In this document: one piece after another, positions 1 through 9,368 of the stretch | How positions within the stretch are numbered: the first letter of the stretch is position 1 | How the letters are laid out: each line of letters starts with the position of its first letter | Assembly (NCBI RefSeq): GCF_004345645.1 | Contig: NZ_SLWS01000008.1 | Location: 1-64,000 of the forward strand | Source: Actinocrispum wychmicini | GTDB taxonomy: Bacteria > Actinomycetota > Actinomycetes > Mycobacteriales > Pseudonocardiaceae | Length of the DNA stretch: 64,000 nt | Reading direction: 5' to 3' | Program-made: the position numbers and the translations under genes | Notes under the pieces: generated by a model | Seen by the model: only the letters and a program-made list of their open reading frames with translations | Told to the model about the DNA's origin: nothing | Databases searched by the model: none

Positions 1-253
1 AGCCAATCATATCTGGCAGGCGGGGTCCACACCCACGAAACCCAACCGGAGGTCCGCCTACGGGACCCAGCAAGAAGCGGGAGCGATACGGACCGAGAAC
101 CCAAGCTGGACCCCGCCTGGCAGATATGATTCCCTTGGGCAGGCCATACGGGAGGGAGGCGCCGCGACTAAGACAACTAAAACAACCAGCAACACCCAGG
201 AAAGGGCTCCCTCTTGGCGGCCTGCCCTCGCGGCGAGCGAAAAATCTTTTAGG
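1..253. repeat. Palindromic dispersed repeat, copy 1 (left end cut by window)
   Basis: This non-coding stretch is the first of three copies of one repeat; the others lie at 43972-44290 (opposite orientation) and 45898-46202 (same orientation). Two 25-bp inner arms, 5-29 and 107-131, are inverted complements with a single mismatch (base 16 against base 120). The loop carries a smaller inverted pair (ggtccg/cggacc). A conserved tail follows, from about 132 to 250, containing CTCTTGGCGGCCTGCCC. Three paired positions (9:127, 10:126, 21:115) differ from the other copies on both arms at once, so pairing is kept. Bases 1-307 hold no gene I can support. Confidence 0.85.
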
Positions 254-278
254 CGGCCTATGAAGGTGTCCTAAGAGA
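245..278 (-). terminator. Possible hairpin downstream of the TetR gene
   Basis: TCTTTTAGG at 245-253 pairs with CCTAAGAGA at 270-278 with one mismatch, around a 16-base loop. It lies 30 bases past the stop codon of the leftward TetR gene, where a terminator would be expected. There is no clear U-tract, so the call is weak. Confidence 0.25.
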
Positions 279-307
279 ATGCCACGCTCGAAGACGACAT
301 CTGGAAG

Positions 308-943
308 TCAGGCGCGGGCGGCGATCCCGTCGTACATGACTCGACGGATGGCCTCGCCCATGCGCGCCTGAGCTTTGGGATCCGGGTTGCGCAGCTCGGA
401 CAGGACCGCTGCCAGGATCATGCCGTTGATGGCCCGCGCGGTGGCGTCGACGTCGAGGTCGGCGTGCAGGTAGCCGACGCGGACGCCGTGGTGCAGGTAC
501 TCGGCGGTCATCTGGGCTGCGGTGTCGTAGAAGTCCAGGACGCGTTCGCGCATCTCGGCGTCGATGCCGGCCGCTTCGAGCAGGAGGAACCGGGCGAGCC
601 GGGGGTCGCTGCCGAAGATCCGGGCGAGCGCGTCACCGATCCGCGCGGTCTGCGCGCGGTAGCCGGCCAGGCTGTTGACCGCCTCCGGGGCGTTGTCCGC
701 GACCAGCGCCGCGACGATGCGCTCGACCAGGTCGGTGATGACGTGGTCGACAATGTCCCGTTTGTTCTCGAAGTACCGGTAGAACGTGCCGTGGCCGATG
801 CCCAGCTGGGTGGCGATGTCGGCGATGCCCGTGGCGTGATAGCCGCGCTCGGCGAAGCAGTCGAACGCGGTCTCGATGATCTCGCGCCGCAGCTCCTGCT
901 TCTTCCGTTCGGCCCGGGTGACGGGTGAGGTCTCCGTCGTCAT
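308..943 (-). CDS. TetR/AcrR family transcriptional regulator
   Basis: DNA-binding repressor of 211 aa. The N-terminal helix-turn-helix is clear (AFDCFAERGYHATGIADIA ... GTFYRYFENKRDIV, about residues 20-60). The C-terminal ligand domain resembles TetR_C proteins of lipid and ketone metabolism. A longer reading from 979 exists, but it would leave only 12 bases before the divergent gene at 992; the ATG at 943 starts a normal TetR N-terminus (MTTETSPVTRAERKK) and is preferred. It is divergent from the patatin-SDR-monooxygenase operon and is probably its regulator. The ligand is not evident. Confidence 0.85.
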   Translation of the reverse strand: MTTETSPVTRAERKKQELRREIIETAFDCFAERGYHATGIADIATQLGIGHGTFYRYFENKRDIVDHVITDLVERIVAALVADNAPEAVNSLAGYRAQTARIGDALARIFGSDPRLARFLLLEAAGIDAEMRERVLDFYDTAAQMTAEYLHHGVRVGYLHADLDVDATARAINGMILAAVLSELRNPDPKAQARMGEAIRRVMYDGIAARA

Positions 944-956
944 GCGCTCCAGCCTA

Positions 957-984
957 TTGCATCGACAGAAAAGTGACATACGAT
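957..984 (+). promoter_or_regulatory. Candidate leaderless promoter of the patatin operon
   Basis: TTGCAT at 957-962 and TACGAT at 979-984 are separated by 16 bp. The -10-like box ends 7 nt before the ATG at 992, so transcription would begin at or next to the start codon. The same -10-to-start spacing recurs at several other genes in this window. The -35 box is weak. Confidence 0.45.
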
Positions 985-991
985 TCCGAAT

Positions 992-2425
992 ATGACATCA
1001 CGTTCCGCAGTGGGTGGGGACAGTGGCAGCCGAGGTAGGGCGCAGCACCAGGCTGCGGGGGCTGGTCGGGCTCTGGTGATCGGCTGTGGCGGAACGCTCG
1101 GGTTCGCCTGGACTGCGGCGATCCTGGCGGCGCTCGATGAGCGGGCCGGCTGGTGTCCGCACACAGCTGACGTACTGGTCGGGACCTCGGCAGGGGCGGA
1201 GGCGGTGGCCATGCTGGGAGCGGGCATTCCAGCTGGGGCGATCCTCGACACTCTCGGCGGCGCTGGTGATGTTCGCGCCGCTGGTGATGCTGGTGATGCT
1301 GGTGATGTTCGCGCCGCTGGAGGTGCTGGCGGCGCTGGTGATGTTCGCGCCGCTGGAGGTGCTGGCGGCGCTGGTGATCCTCGCGCCGCCTGGGATGCTG
1401 GCGTCGCTGGAGATGCTGGCGTCGTTCGGGATGCTCGCGATGCTAGAAGTGCTAGCGATGCTAGGAATGCTCGTGACGACAGAGATGGTCGTCATGCTAG
1501 CCCTGCGAATGGGGCTGGTGATGCTCATGGTATCAGCGATGCTCATGGTGCTGGTGCTGGTGCTGGTGCTGGTGCTGGTGCTGGTGCTGGTGACTCTGGT
1601 GCCGCTGGGGGTGCTTGCGATGTTGGTGCCGCTGGTGAATCTAGCGCCGCTAAGGATGCTCGTGTCGCTAGGGATGCTCGTGATGCTCGTGCCGCTGGGG
1701 ATCTTCGGGTTGCTGATCACGTGAGTCGGGTGCCTGGGCGGTTTCCGCCGGTGCCGTCGTTCCGGGTTTCGGCGCCGGGGATGGTGAGGGCTGCGTTCCG
1801 GCGTGATGTGGATGTGCTGGCTGGGCTTGCTGGTGCGTTGCCAGTGGGGCGGGGGAACGCGGCCTGGTTGCGGGATCTTGGGGAGACGCTGGCCGGTGTG
1901 GATGGTTGGGTGCGGCATCCGGCGACGTGGATTGTGGCCGCTGATCGGGTTGGGCGGCGGGTGGCGTTTGGGGCTGTGGGGGCGCCGAGGGCGAGGTTGG
2001 GGGATGCGATCGCCGCGTCGTGGGCCATTCCGGGGTGGTTTCCGCCGGTGGAGATCGGGGGCCGGTTCTACGTTGACGGTGGTGCTGTTTCGCCGACGTC
2101 CGCGGATCTCCTTCTCGATCAGGGCGTGGGGGAGGTTGTTGTGGTCGCGCCGATGAGTAGTGAGGGTGGGGCGCCGGCGCGGGGTATGGCGCGGCTGGAA
2201 CGTCTGTTGCGGAACGCGATGACCAGACGGGTGGACGCCGAAGTGCGCCGGTTGCGGGCGGCTGGGGTGCGGGTCGTGCGGATCGAGCCCGGGCAGCGGG
2301 ATCTCGATGCCATGGGCGCGAACTTCATGGATCCACGGCGGAGGGAACGTGTTCTCGACACCGCGCGGATCACCGCACCGGCGTTGATCGACAGGGCCTT
2401 CGAACGGAAGGGGGTATCGGTGTGA
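992..2425 (+). CDS. Patatin-like phospholipase/esterase with a low-complexity insert
   Basis: Serine hydrolase of 477 aa with a Ser-Asp dyad. The N-terminal part has the oxyanion loop (GCGGTLGF, about residue 32), the nucleophile elbow GTSAG (about residue 64) and, late in the protein, the catalytic Asp in YVDGG. Known patatin-like proteins of this kind are near 300 aa. The extra length is a block of about 150 residues (roughly 90-240) of Gly/Ala/Asp/Arg repeats inserted after the elbow, made by tandem DNA repeats at 1255-1710. The operon continues with an SDR (4-nt overlap) and a monooxygenase, so an ester-hydrolysing role after Baeyer-Villiger oxidation is plausible. Whether the insert is tolerated in the fold is unknown. 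Confidence 0.8.
   Translation: MTSRSAVGGDSGSRGRAQHQAAGAGRALVIGCGGTLGFAWTAAILAALDERAGWCPHTADVLVGTSAGAEAVAMLGAGIPAGAILDTLGGAGDVRAAGDAGDAGDVRAAGGAGGAGDVRAAGGAGGAGDPRAAWDAGVAGDAGVVRDARDARSASDARNARDDRDGRHASPANGAGDAHGISDAHGAGAGAGAGAGAGAGDSGAAGGACDVGAAGESSAAKDARVARDARDARAAGDLRVADHVSRVPGRFPPVPSFRVSAPGMVRAAFRRDVDVLAGLAGALPVGRGNAAWLRDLGETLAGVDGWVRHPATWIVAADRVGRRVAFGAVGAPRARLGDAIAASWAIPGWFPPVEIGGRFYVDGGAVSPTSADLLLDQGVGEVVVVAPMSSEGGAPARGMARLERLLRNAMTRRVDAEVRRLRAAGVRVVRIEPGQRDLDAMGANFMDPRRRERVLDTARITAPALIDRAFERKGVSV
1255..1710 (+). repeat. In-frame tandem repeat tract inside the patatin gene
   Basis: Several nested repeats are visible: a 36-bp unit at 1321-1356 repeated at 1357-1392 with few changes, nine-base GCTGGTGAT-like units around it, and a GGTGCT hexamer repeated about 7.7 times at 1547-1592 (coding Gly-Ala). 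Period lengths are multiples of three, so gain or loss of units changes protein length without shifting frame. Confidence 0.85.
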
Positions 2426-3252
2426 CGAAGTACCCGAGCGTCGAACTCAGTGGGGCGCATGTGGCCATCACCGGTGCCGGGCAGGGCATCGGCCGGGCCA
2501 CCGCGCGGGCGATGGCCGCCAGGGGCGCGCGGGTGGCCATCGGTGATCTGGACGTCGAAGCCGCGAAGCGCACCGCCGCTGAGATCGGCGGCAGCGCACA
2601 CCACCTCGACGTCGCCGACCCGGTGTCCTTCGCCGCCTTCGTCGCCGAGGCCGAGCAGGCGAACGGGCCGCTCGCGGTCCTGGTCAACAACGCCGGGATC
2701 ATGCCCAACGGCGCCTTCCTGGACCTTCCCGCCGAGATCAACCGCACCACCATGGAAGTCAACGTCTTCGGTGTCCTGCACGGCATGCGGCTGGCACTGC
2801 CCGGGATGCTGGAGCGCGGCCGCGGACACATCGTCAACGTCGCGTCGCTGGCCGGGAAGTTCCCGGTCAAAGGCCTGGCCGTGTACAACGCGAGCAAGTT
2901 CGCGGTGGTCGGGTTGACCGCCGCCACACGGCTGGAGTACGCACCGCACGGTGTCAGCGTTTCCGCCGTGCTTCCGTCCGCTGTGGACACCGCCCTCGCG
3001 TCCGGGTTGGACATGCGGCCCATCCCGAAGGTCAAACCGGAACGGATCGCCGACGCGATCGTCCAGACGGTACGCACACGCGCCGCCGAAGTCGCTGTAC
3101 CAGGCTATGTCGGCGTGTTCGCCACAATCGCCGCCGTGACGCCCGAGCCTGCGCTCAACCTGATCCGCAGGCTGGTCCGGGACGACCGCGCGCTGCGACC
3201 CGACACCCCGGAACGCGCGGGATACCGTGCCCGTCTGGAGGAACAGCAATGA
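2422..3252 (+). CDS. Short-chain dehydrogenase/reductase
   Basis: Classical SDR of 276 aa, an NAD(P)-dependent alcohol/ketone oxidoreductase. The cofactor motif TGAGQGIG is at 17-24, NNAG near 91, and the catalytic set is S142, Y155 (in YNASK) and K159. The GTG start overlaps the stop of the patatin gene by 4 nt, and its own stop overlaps the monooxygenase start by 4 nt, so the three proteins are translationally coupled. In this setting it likely oxidises an alcohol to the ketone used by the next enzyme. The trio resembles the mymA-lipR-sadH arrangement of mycobacteria; that comparison is from memory. Confidence 0.9.
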   Translation: MTKYPSVELSGAHVAITGAGQGIGRATARAMAARGARVAIGDLDVEAAKRTAAEIGGSAHHLDVADPVSFAAFVAEAEQANGPLAVLVNNAGIMPNGAFLDLPAEINRTTMEVNVFGVLHGMRLALPGMLERGRGHIVNVASLAGKFPVKGLAVYNASKFAVVGLTAATRLEYAPHGVSVSAVLPSAVDTALASGLDMRPIPKVKPERIADAIVQTVRTRAAEVAVPGYVGVFATIAAVTPEPALNLIRRLVRDDRALRPDTPERAGYRARLEEQQ

Positions 3253-4745
3253 CCACGCAGTACGACGCCGTGATCGTGGGCGCGGGATTCGGGGGCATGG
3301 GCGCCGCGATCCAGCTCAACCGGCTCGGCTACGACAACCTGCTCATCCTCGACCGCGAGTCGGACCTCGGCGGCACCTGGCACGTCAACCGCTATCCCGG
3401 GCTGGCCGTGGACATCCCGTCGGCCACCTACTCGTACTCGTTCGAGCCCAACCCGTACTGGTCGCGGCTGTTCGCGCCGGGTGACGAGCTCAAGCGTTAC
3501 GCCGCGCACGTCGCTCAGAAGTACGACATACGCCGGTTCATGCGGTTCAACACCGCGGTCACGGGCGCGGTGTGGGACGCGGAGCACGAGCACTGGACGG
3601 TCTCGGTCCGGGGTAGCACACCGGTGACCGCGAAATACCTGTTCGCCGCGACCGGATTCCTTTCCCAGCCGAAGAAACCCGACATCGACGGGATCGACAC
3701 GTTCGCCGGCAAGGTCATCCACACCACCGACTGGGACGACGGCTACGACCTCACCGGCAAGCGCGCCGCGGTCATTGGCACCGGCGCCACGGGTGTCCAG
3801 CTCATCCCCGAGGTGGCCAAGGTTGTCCGCGAACTCACGGTGTACCAACGCACCCCGATCTGGGTCAGCCCCAAGCTGGACTTCTCGGTGCCGAAAGCCG
3901 TGCAGCGGGCGTTCGCGGCGGTCCCGCTGATCCAACGGGTCGCGCGGTTCGCCGGATCCGCCTTGCTGGAAATGCTGATGGTGACCGGGGTGCTGCACTA
4001 CCGGCAGCTGCCGCTGGCGAACAAGCTGGGCGAACGGTTGTGCCGGGCCTATCTGGCGCGGCAGGTGCGCGACCGGCAGTTGCGCCGCAAGCTGACGCCG
4101 AACTACACGTTCGGCTGCAAGCGTCCGACGTTCTCCAACGACTACTTCCCGACGTTCACCAAGGACCACGTGCACCTGGAGACCGCGCCGATCGCCCGGG
4201 TCGACGAGACCGGGATCGTGACCGTGGCCGGCGACCGGCGGGACATCGACGTCCTGCTGCTGGCCACCGGATTCGACCTGTGGGAGACGAACTTCCCGGC
4301 GATCGAGACCATCGGGCGCGAGGGTCGCAACCTTGGCAAGTGGTGGCGGGAGAACCGGTTCCAGGCCTACGAGGGGGTCGCGGTGCCGAAGTTCCCCAAC
4401 TACATCTCGCTGAACAGCCCGTATTCCTACTCGGGACTGTCCTACTTCACCACTATCGAGTCGCAGATGCGGCACATCGACCGGCTGTTCACCGTGATGC
4501 GGCGGCGCGGCGCGGACACGTTCGAGGTCACCGAGCGGGCCAACGACGCCTTCCTGGCCCGGATGACCGAACGCGTCGGCGACACGGTGTTCGAGCTCGG
4601 CCAGTGCGCCACCGCGAACAGCTATTACTTCAACCCGCACGGGGAGGCAACCCTGCTCCGCCCGTCATCGACCGTGAACGCTTTCCGCGAAGCCAGGCGC
4701 TTCCCCGTCGACGACTACGCGTTCGGATCGCCAGTTGGTCGGTGA
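3249..4745 (+). CDS. Flavin-containing Baeyer-Villiger-type monooxygenase
   Basis: FAD- and NADPH-binding monooxygenase of 498 aa. The FAD fingerprint VGAGFGGMG is at 10-18, the type I Baeyer-Villiger fingerprint FxGxxxHxxxW is exact from residue 152 (FAGKVIHTTDW), and a second Rossmann motif (GTGATG) follows near 177. It would insert an oxygen next to a ketone to give an ester or lactone. The start ATG overlaps the SDR stop (ATGA). With the SDR and the patatin hydrolase it forms a complete alcohol to ketone to ester to acid plus alcohol route. The natural substrate cannot be read from sequence. Confidence 0.9.
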   Translation: MTTQYDAVIVGAGFGGMGAAIQLNRLGYDNLLILDRESDLGGTWHVNRYPGLAVDIPSATYSYSFEPNPYWSRLFAPGDELKRYAAHVAQKYDIRRFMRFNTAVTGAVWDAEHEHWTVSVRGSTPVTAKYLFAATGFLSQPKKPDIDGIDTFAGKVIHTTDWDDGYDLTGKRAAVIGTGATGVQLIPEVAKVVRELTVYQRTPIWVSPKLDFSVPKAVQRAFAAVPLIQRVARFAGSALLEMLMVTGVLHYRQLPLANKLGERLCRAYLARQVRDRQLRRKLTPNYTFGCKRPTFSNDYFPTFTKDHVHLETAPIARVDETGIVTVAGDRRDIDVLLLATGFDLWETNFPAIETIGREGRNLGKWWRENRFQAYEGVAVPKFPNYISLNSPYSYSGLSYFTTIESQMRHIDRLFTVMRRRGADTFEVTERANDAFLARMTERVGDTVFELGQCATANSYYFNPHGEATLLRPSSTVNAFREARRFPVDDYAFGSPVGR

Positions 4746-4785
4746 CGACTGGGATATCGTCGCCCCGCCGCGTGTGGAGGGGAGC

Positions 4786-5688
4786 GTGCCGACCACCATG
4801 GAGAACCACCTGTTCGACTACTGGCCGATGATCCGCCGTCCTCGGTTGGACCTGCCCGGCGGGGCCCGCCTGGCGTTCTGGATCGGCTACAACATCGAGC
4901 ACTTCGAGCTGGACAAGCCGTCGACCAGCATCTTCGACGGCACCGCCATGCTCCAGCCGGACCCGCTCAACTTCGGTTGGCGCGACTACGGTGTGCGCGT
5001 CGGCGTATGGCGGATGATGGAACTGCTCAAGAAGTACGACATGCGCGCCAGCGTGATGCTCAACGCCGACGTGTGCGCGCACTACCCGGAGATCGTCGAG
5101 GAAGGCACGAAGCTCGGCTGGGCCTGGCTGGCGCACGGCAAGAACAACTCGATCTTCCAGGCCGGCATGTCGGCCGAGGACGAACGGGCGTACCTGGCCG
5201 ACATCGTCACGACCATCGGGCAGAGCACCGGGAAACAGCCGAAAGGCTGGCTCGGGCCGGGCCTGACCGAGACGTTCAACACCCCGAACCTGCTGGCCGA
5301 GCTGGGCATCGAGTACGTGTTGGACTGGTGCAACGACGACCAGCCGTATCCGATGAAAGTCAGCCAGGGCCGGATGATCGGGGTCCCGTACAGCATCGAG
5401 GTCAACGACATCCCGATGTTCCTGGGCAAGGGCTTCACCGGGGAGCAGTTCTACCAGGCCGTGATCGACCAGTTCGACCAGCTCTACGCCGAGGGCGAGC
5501 ACACCGGCCGGGTGATGTGCCTGGCGTTGCACCCGTTCATCATCAACCAGCCGTTCCGCCACAAGTACCTGGACCGGGCGCTCGACTACATCACCGGGCA
5601 CGCCGGCGTCTGGTTCGCGACCAGCGACGAGATCGCCGAGTGGTACTACCGGGAACACTACGACGCGGCCGTGGAAAGCATGCGGTGA
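4786..5688 (+). CDS. Polysaccharide deacetylase-fold hydrolase, PuuE/allantoinase-like
   Basis: 300-aa protein of the NodB/CE4 superfamily, closest in style to PuuE-type metal-independent allantoinases rather than secreted chitin deacetylases. It has no signal peptide, begins with a YWPMIRRP segment, and has an IGYNIEHF motif and a HYPEIVEEG ... LAHGKN segment typical of that branch. The GTG at 4786 has a strong ribosome site (GGAGGGGAG) about 6 nt upstream; a TTG at 4735 overlapping the monooxygenase stop is possible but has no such site. It lies 40 nt after the monooxygenase gene and may be co-transcribed. Its substrate is uncertain, an amide or cyclic ureide being the likeliest. Confidence 0.75.
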   Translation: MPTTMENHLFDYWPMIRRPRLDLPGGARLAFWIGYNIEHFELDKPSTSIFDGTAMLQPDPLNFGWRDYGVRVGVWRMMELLKKYDMRASVMLNADVCAHYPEIVEEGTKLGWAWLAHGKNNSIFQAGMSAEDERAYLADIVTTIGQSTGKQPKGWLGPGLTETFNTPNLLAELGIEYVLDWCNDDQPYPMKVSQGRMIGVPYSIEVNDIPMFLGKGFTGEQFYQAVIDQFDQLYAEGEHTGRVMCLALHPFIINQPFRHKYLDRALDYITGHAGVWFATSDEIAEWYYREHYDAAVESMR

Positions 5689-5869
5689 CGCCGGGGGGAT
5701 TGTCCAAGATGGGCGGTTCCATGCCAACACGCCGGCTCTAGGAGTTCTTCCAGCGATAGCCTGGTACGCCATTACCGTGGGTGCTCATGAGCGGACACGC
5801 TGTGGTGGACGGCCGCCATTCGGACCAGTGCGGCCGACCCTTCCCCCACTTTTCGCGGAGGTCGCGAAC

Positions 5870-6634
5870 ATGAGTACAACCGCTGGTTTGAGCCAGGACG
5901 CCAACGACTTGGCGTGGGCGATCGGAGGCAGTGAACTGCTCCGCCGGCTGTGGGCCGAGGCCTGGGGTGACCTGTACGCGCTTGAGGTCGAAGCGCTCAG
6001 CAGCACCTCGTGGACCACGTTCGGGCAGCTGATCTCGTACCTGCGACTACAACCGGGCCAGGTGCTGGCCGACCTCGGCTGCGGCCGGGGCGGTCCCGGG
6101 CTGTGGCTGGCCCGCGCGTTCCAGGCCCGGCTGATCGGCGTGGACCACTCGGCGTCCCTGGTCGAACAGGCCAGGGCCAGGATCGGGCACTGGGTGCGCC
6201 CGGACGGCGCCGAGTTCCGGATCGGCACGTTCACCGAGAGCGGGCTCGACGACTCGTCGGCCGACGCCGTGATCAGCCTCGGGGCGCTGCCCCTCGGCCA
6301 GGATCTCGACGCCGCCCTGCGCGAGATCAGCCGGATCGCCCGGCCCGGCGGCCGGGTCGTCGTCACGTTCAGCGAGAGCACCGAACCCGACGCCGTCATC
6401 GACTGGGCCGACCGGATGCGCCTGGCGGGCCTGGAGTTCGAGGCCCGGCACGAGATGCCGGAAGCCGACCGGGGCTGGCGCAGGCTGTGCGAGCTGATCG
6501 AGGACAACCGGCCGGAACTGGTCGAGGACATGGGTGAACTGGGCGCCTCGTTCGTGTTCAACGACGCCGAGACGTACGCGCCGGTGCTCGACCGGCTCAG
6601 GTGGGTCCTGGTCGCCGGTCGCCGGGCGGGCTGA
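5870..6634 (+). CDS. SAM-dependent methyltransferase, class I
   Basis: 254-aa protein with Rossmann-fold motif I (LADLGCGRGGPG), followed by an acidic strand end (IGVDHS) and the post-motif GALPLGQDLDAALREISRIARPGG, as in Methyltransf_11/25 small-molecule methyltransferases. The ATG at 5870 follows a GCGGAGG site at 5855-5861. A frame open from 5777 would add 31 residues of poor coding character. A 180-bp gap separates it from the deacetylase gene. The substrate is not identifiable. Confidence 0.8.
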   Translation: MSTTAGLSQDANDLAWAIGGSELLRRLWAEAWGDLYALEVEALSSTSWTTFGQLISYLRLQPGQVLADLGCGRGGPGLWLARAFQARLIGVDHSASLVEQARARIGHWVRPDGAEFRIGTFTESGLDDSSADAVISLGALPLGQDLDAALREISRIARPGGRVVVTFSESTEPDAVIDWADRMRLAGLEFEARHEMPEADRGWRRLCELIEDNRPELVEDMGELGASFVFNDAETYAPVLDRLRWVLVAGRRAG

Positions 6635-6668
6635 CACCACCGGGAACCACGCTGGGTAGCGTCACGGC

Positions 6669-7538
6669 GTGCACTACCACCACGTGGACGTCTTCACGCC
6701 CCGGCCGTACCGGGGCAACAGCCTTGCCGTGTTCCCGGACGCCACCAGGCTCGACGGCGCCCAGATGGGCGTGATCACCCGGGAACTACGGCACTTCGAG
6801 TCGATCTTCCTGACCCCGGACGGGGACGATCATCGCTGGCGGGCGCGGGTGTTCGACCTCGTCGAGGAGCTTGGCTTCGCCGGCCATCCGGTGATCGGCG
6901 CCGCATGCGTGGTGCACGAACTGCACGGCGGCTCCGCTCAGGAGCGCTGGACGATCCAACTGGAGGCACGCACCGTGCAGGTGACCACGGAGCGTCGCAC
7001 CCAAGGACGTTACTCGGCTGTCCTGGATCAGGGGCCGGCTGACTTCCTCGGCCAGCCGGCCCGCACACGTGCCGAGGTGGCGTCGTGGTTCTCGGTGGAC
7101 GAGCGGGACGTCGACGCCGCGTTGCCGCTGGAGGTCGTGTCCACCGGACTGCGCTACCTGATCGTGCCGGTCCGCTCCGGTGCGCTCGACCGGGCTCGGA
7201 TCGCGGTGACCGACCTCGCGACCCGCCTCGGCGCGATGGGCGCGGACTTCGCGTACCTGGTCGACGTCGCCGCGTTGGAGGGGCGGCACTGGAACAACGA
7301 CGGGGTGGTCGAGGACGTGGCCACCGGCAGCGCCGCCGGATGCGTCGCGGCCTACCTGCGCCGGCACGAGCGGCTCGACGAGGGCACCACCGCGGTTCTG
7401 CGGCAGGGGCGATTCCTCGGCCGTCCCAGCGAGATCACCATTCGCGCCTACGGCACAGGCACGTCCGTCCCCTCGGTCGAGGTCGGTGGCGACGTGGTGC
7501 TGGTCGGCACGGGCACGCTGGATCTGCTGCCGGAATGA
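6669..7538 (+). CDS. PhzF family isomerase/epimerase-like protein
   Basis: 289-aa protein of the PhzF/diaminopimelate-epimerase fold. The catalytic-region Glu is E44 (ELRHFESIF), GFAGHPVIGAA is the conserved first-domain loop, and VVEDVATGSAAG is the second-domain anion-binding loop. PhzF itself acts in phenazine synthesis, but most relatives are uncharacterised and no other phenazine gene is present. A -10-like TAGCGT at 6657-6662 lies 6 nt before the GTG start, so a leaderless transcript is likely. Confidence 0.85.
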   Translation: MHYHHVDVFTPRPYRGNSLAVFPDATRLDGAQMGVITRELRHFESIFLTPDGDDHRWRARVFDLVEELGFAGHPVIGAACVVHELHGGSAQERWTIQLEARTVQVTTERRTQGRYSAVLDQGPADFLGQPARTRAEVASWFSVDERDVDAALPLEVVSTGLRYLIVPVRSGALDRARIAVTDLATRLGAMGADFAYLVDVAALEGRHWNNDGVVEDVATGSAAGCVAAYLRRHERLDEGTTAVLRQGRFLGRPSEITIRAYGTGTSVPSVEVGGDVVLVGTGTLDLLPE

Positions 7539-7637
7539 CGACCCAGGACCTGGCCGCGGCGGACGTCACCCCGCGACGCCTTGCCGGGCAGGGAGAATCC
7601 GGGCGCCGACCGGCGAGCGCGCTGGATCTCCGGTGAC

Positions 7638-9251
<1,614 letters not shown>

Positions 9252-9271
9252 GCGTGTGTTCCTCTCGCTGA

Positions 9272-9298
9272 TTGGCACTCTCCTGCGGTGAGTGCCAA
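9272..9298 (-). promoter_or_regulatory. CIRCE operator (HrcA binding site)
   Basis: TTGGCACTC at 9272-9280 and GAGTGCCAA at 9290-9298 form a perfect 9-bp inverted repeat with a 9-bp spacer. This matches CIRCE (TTAGCACTC-N9-GAGTGCTAA) with one compensated change per arm. It sits 20 bases before the groEL start. Confidence 0.95.
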
Positions 9299-9314
9299 CG
9301 AGAGCCTAGCGAAC

Positions 9315-9350
9315 AACTTGCGTGCACGCAAAATTGCGTGCACGCAAGTT
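9315..9350. promoter_or_regulatory. 36-bp double palindrome, TetR operator
   Basis: Perfect 17-bp arms (AACTTGCGTGCACGCAA and its complement) flank two bases. Each half contains the 14-bp palindrome TTGCGTGCACGCAA, at 9318-9331 and 9334-9347, so two dimer sites lie 16 bp apart, as for TetR repressors that bind as paired dimers. It lies between the CIRCE element and the TetR start. Confidence 0.85.
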
Positions 9351-9362
9351 ATTGGGTAGGCT
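9334..9362 (+). promoter_or_regulatory. Leaderless promoter of the TetR gene, inside its operator
   Basis: TTGCGT (9334-9339) and TAGGCT (9357-9362) are spaced 17 bp, with the GTG start 6 nt after the -10 box. The -35 box is part of the second operator palindrome, so a bound repressor would block its own promoter. Confidence 0.6.
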
Positions 9363-9368
9363 GGCGAG

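Noticed and set aside
980..991. Operator for the first TetR gene at the patatin promoter
   Set aside because: The sequence around GACATACGATTCCGAATATGAC is a mirror-like repeat, not an inverted one, so it is not a convincing dimer site.
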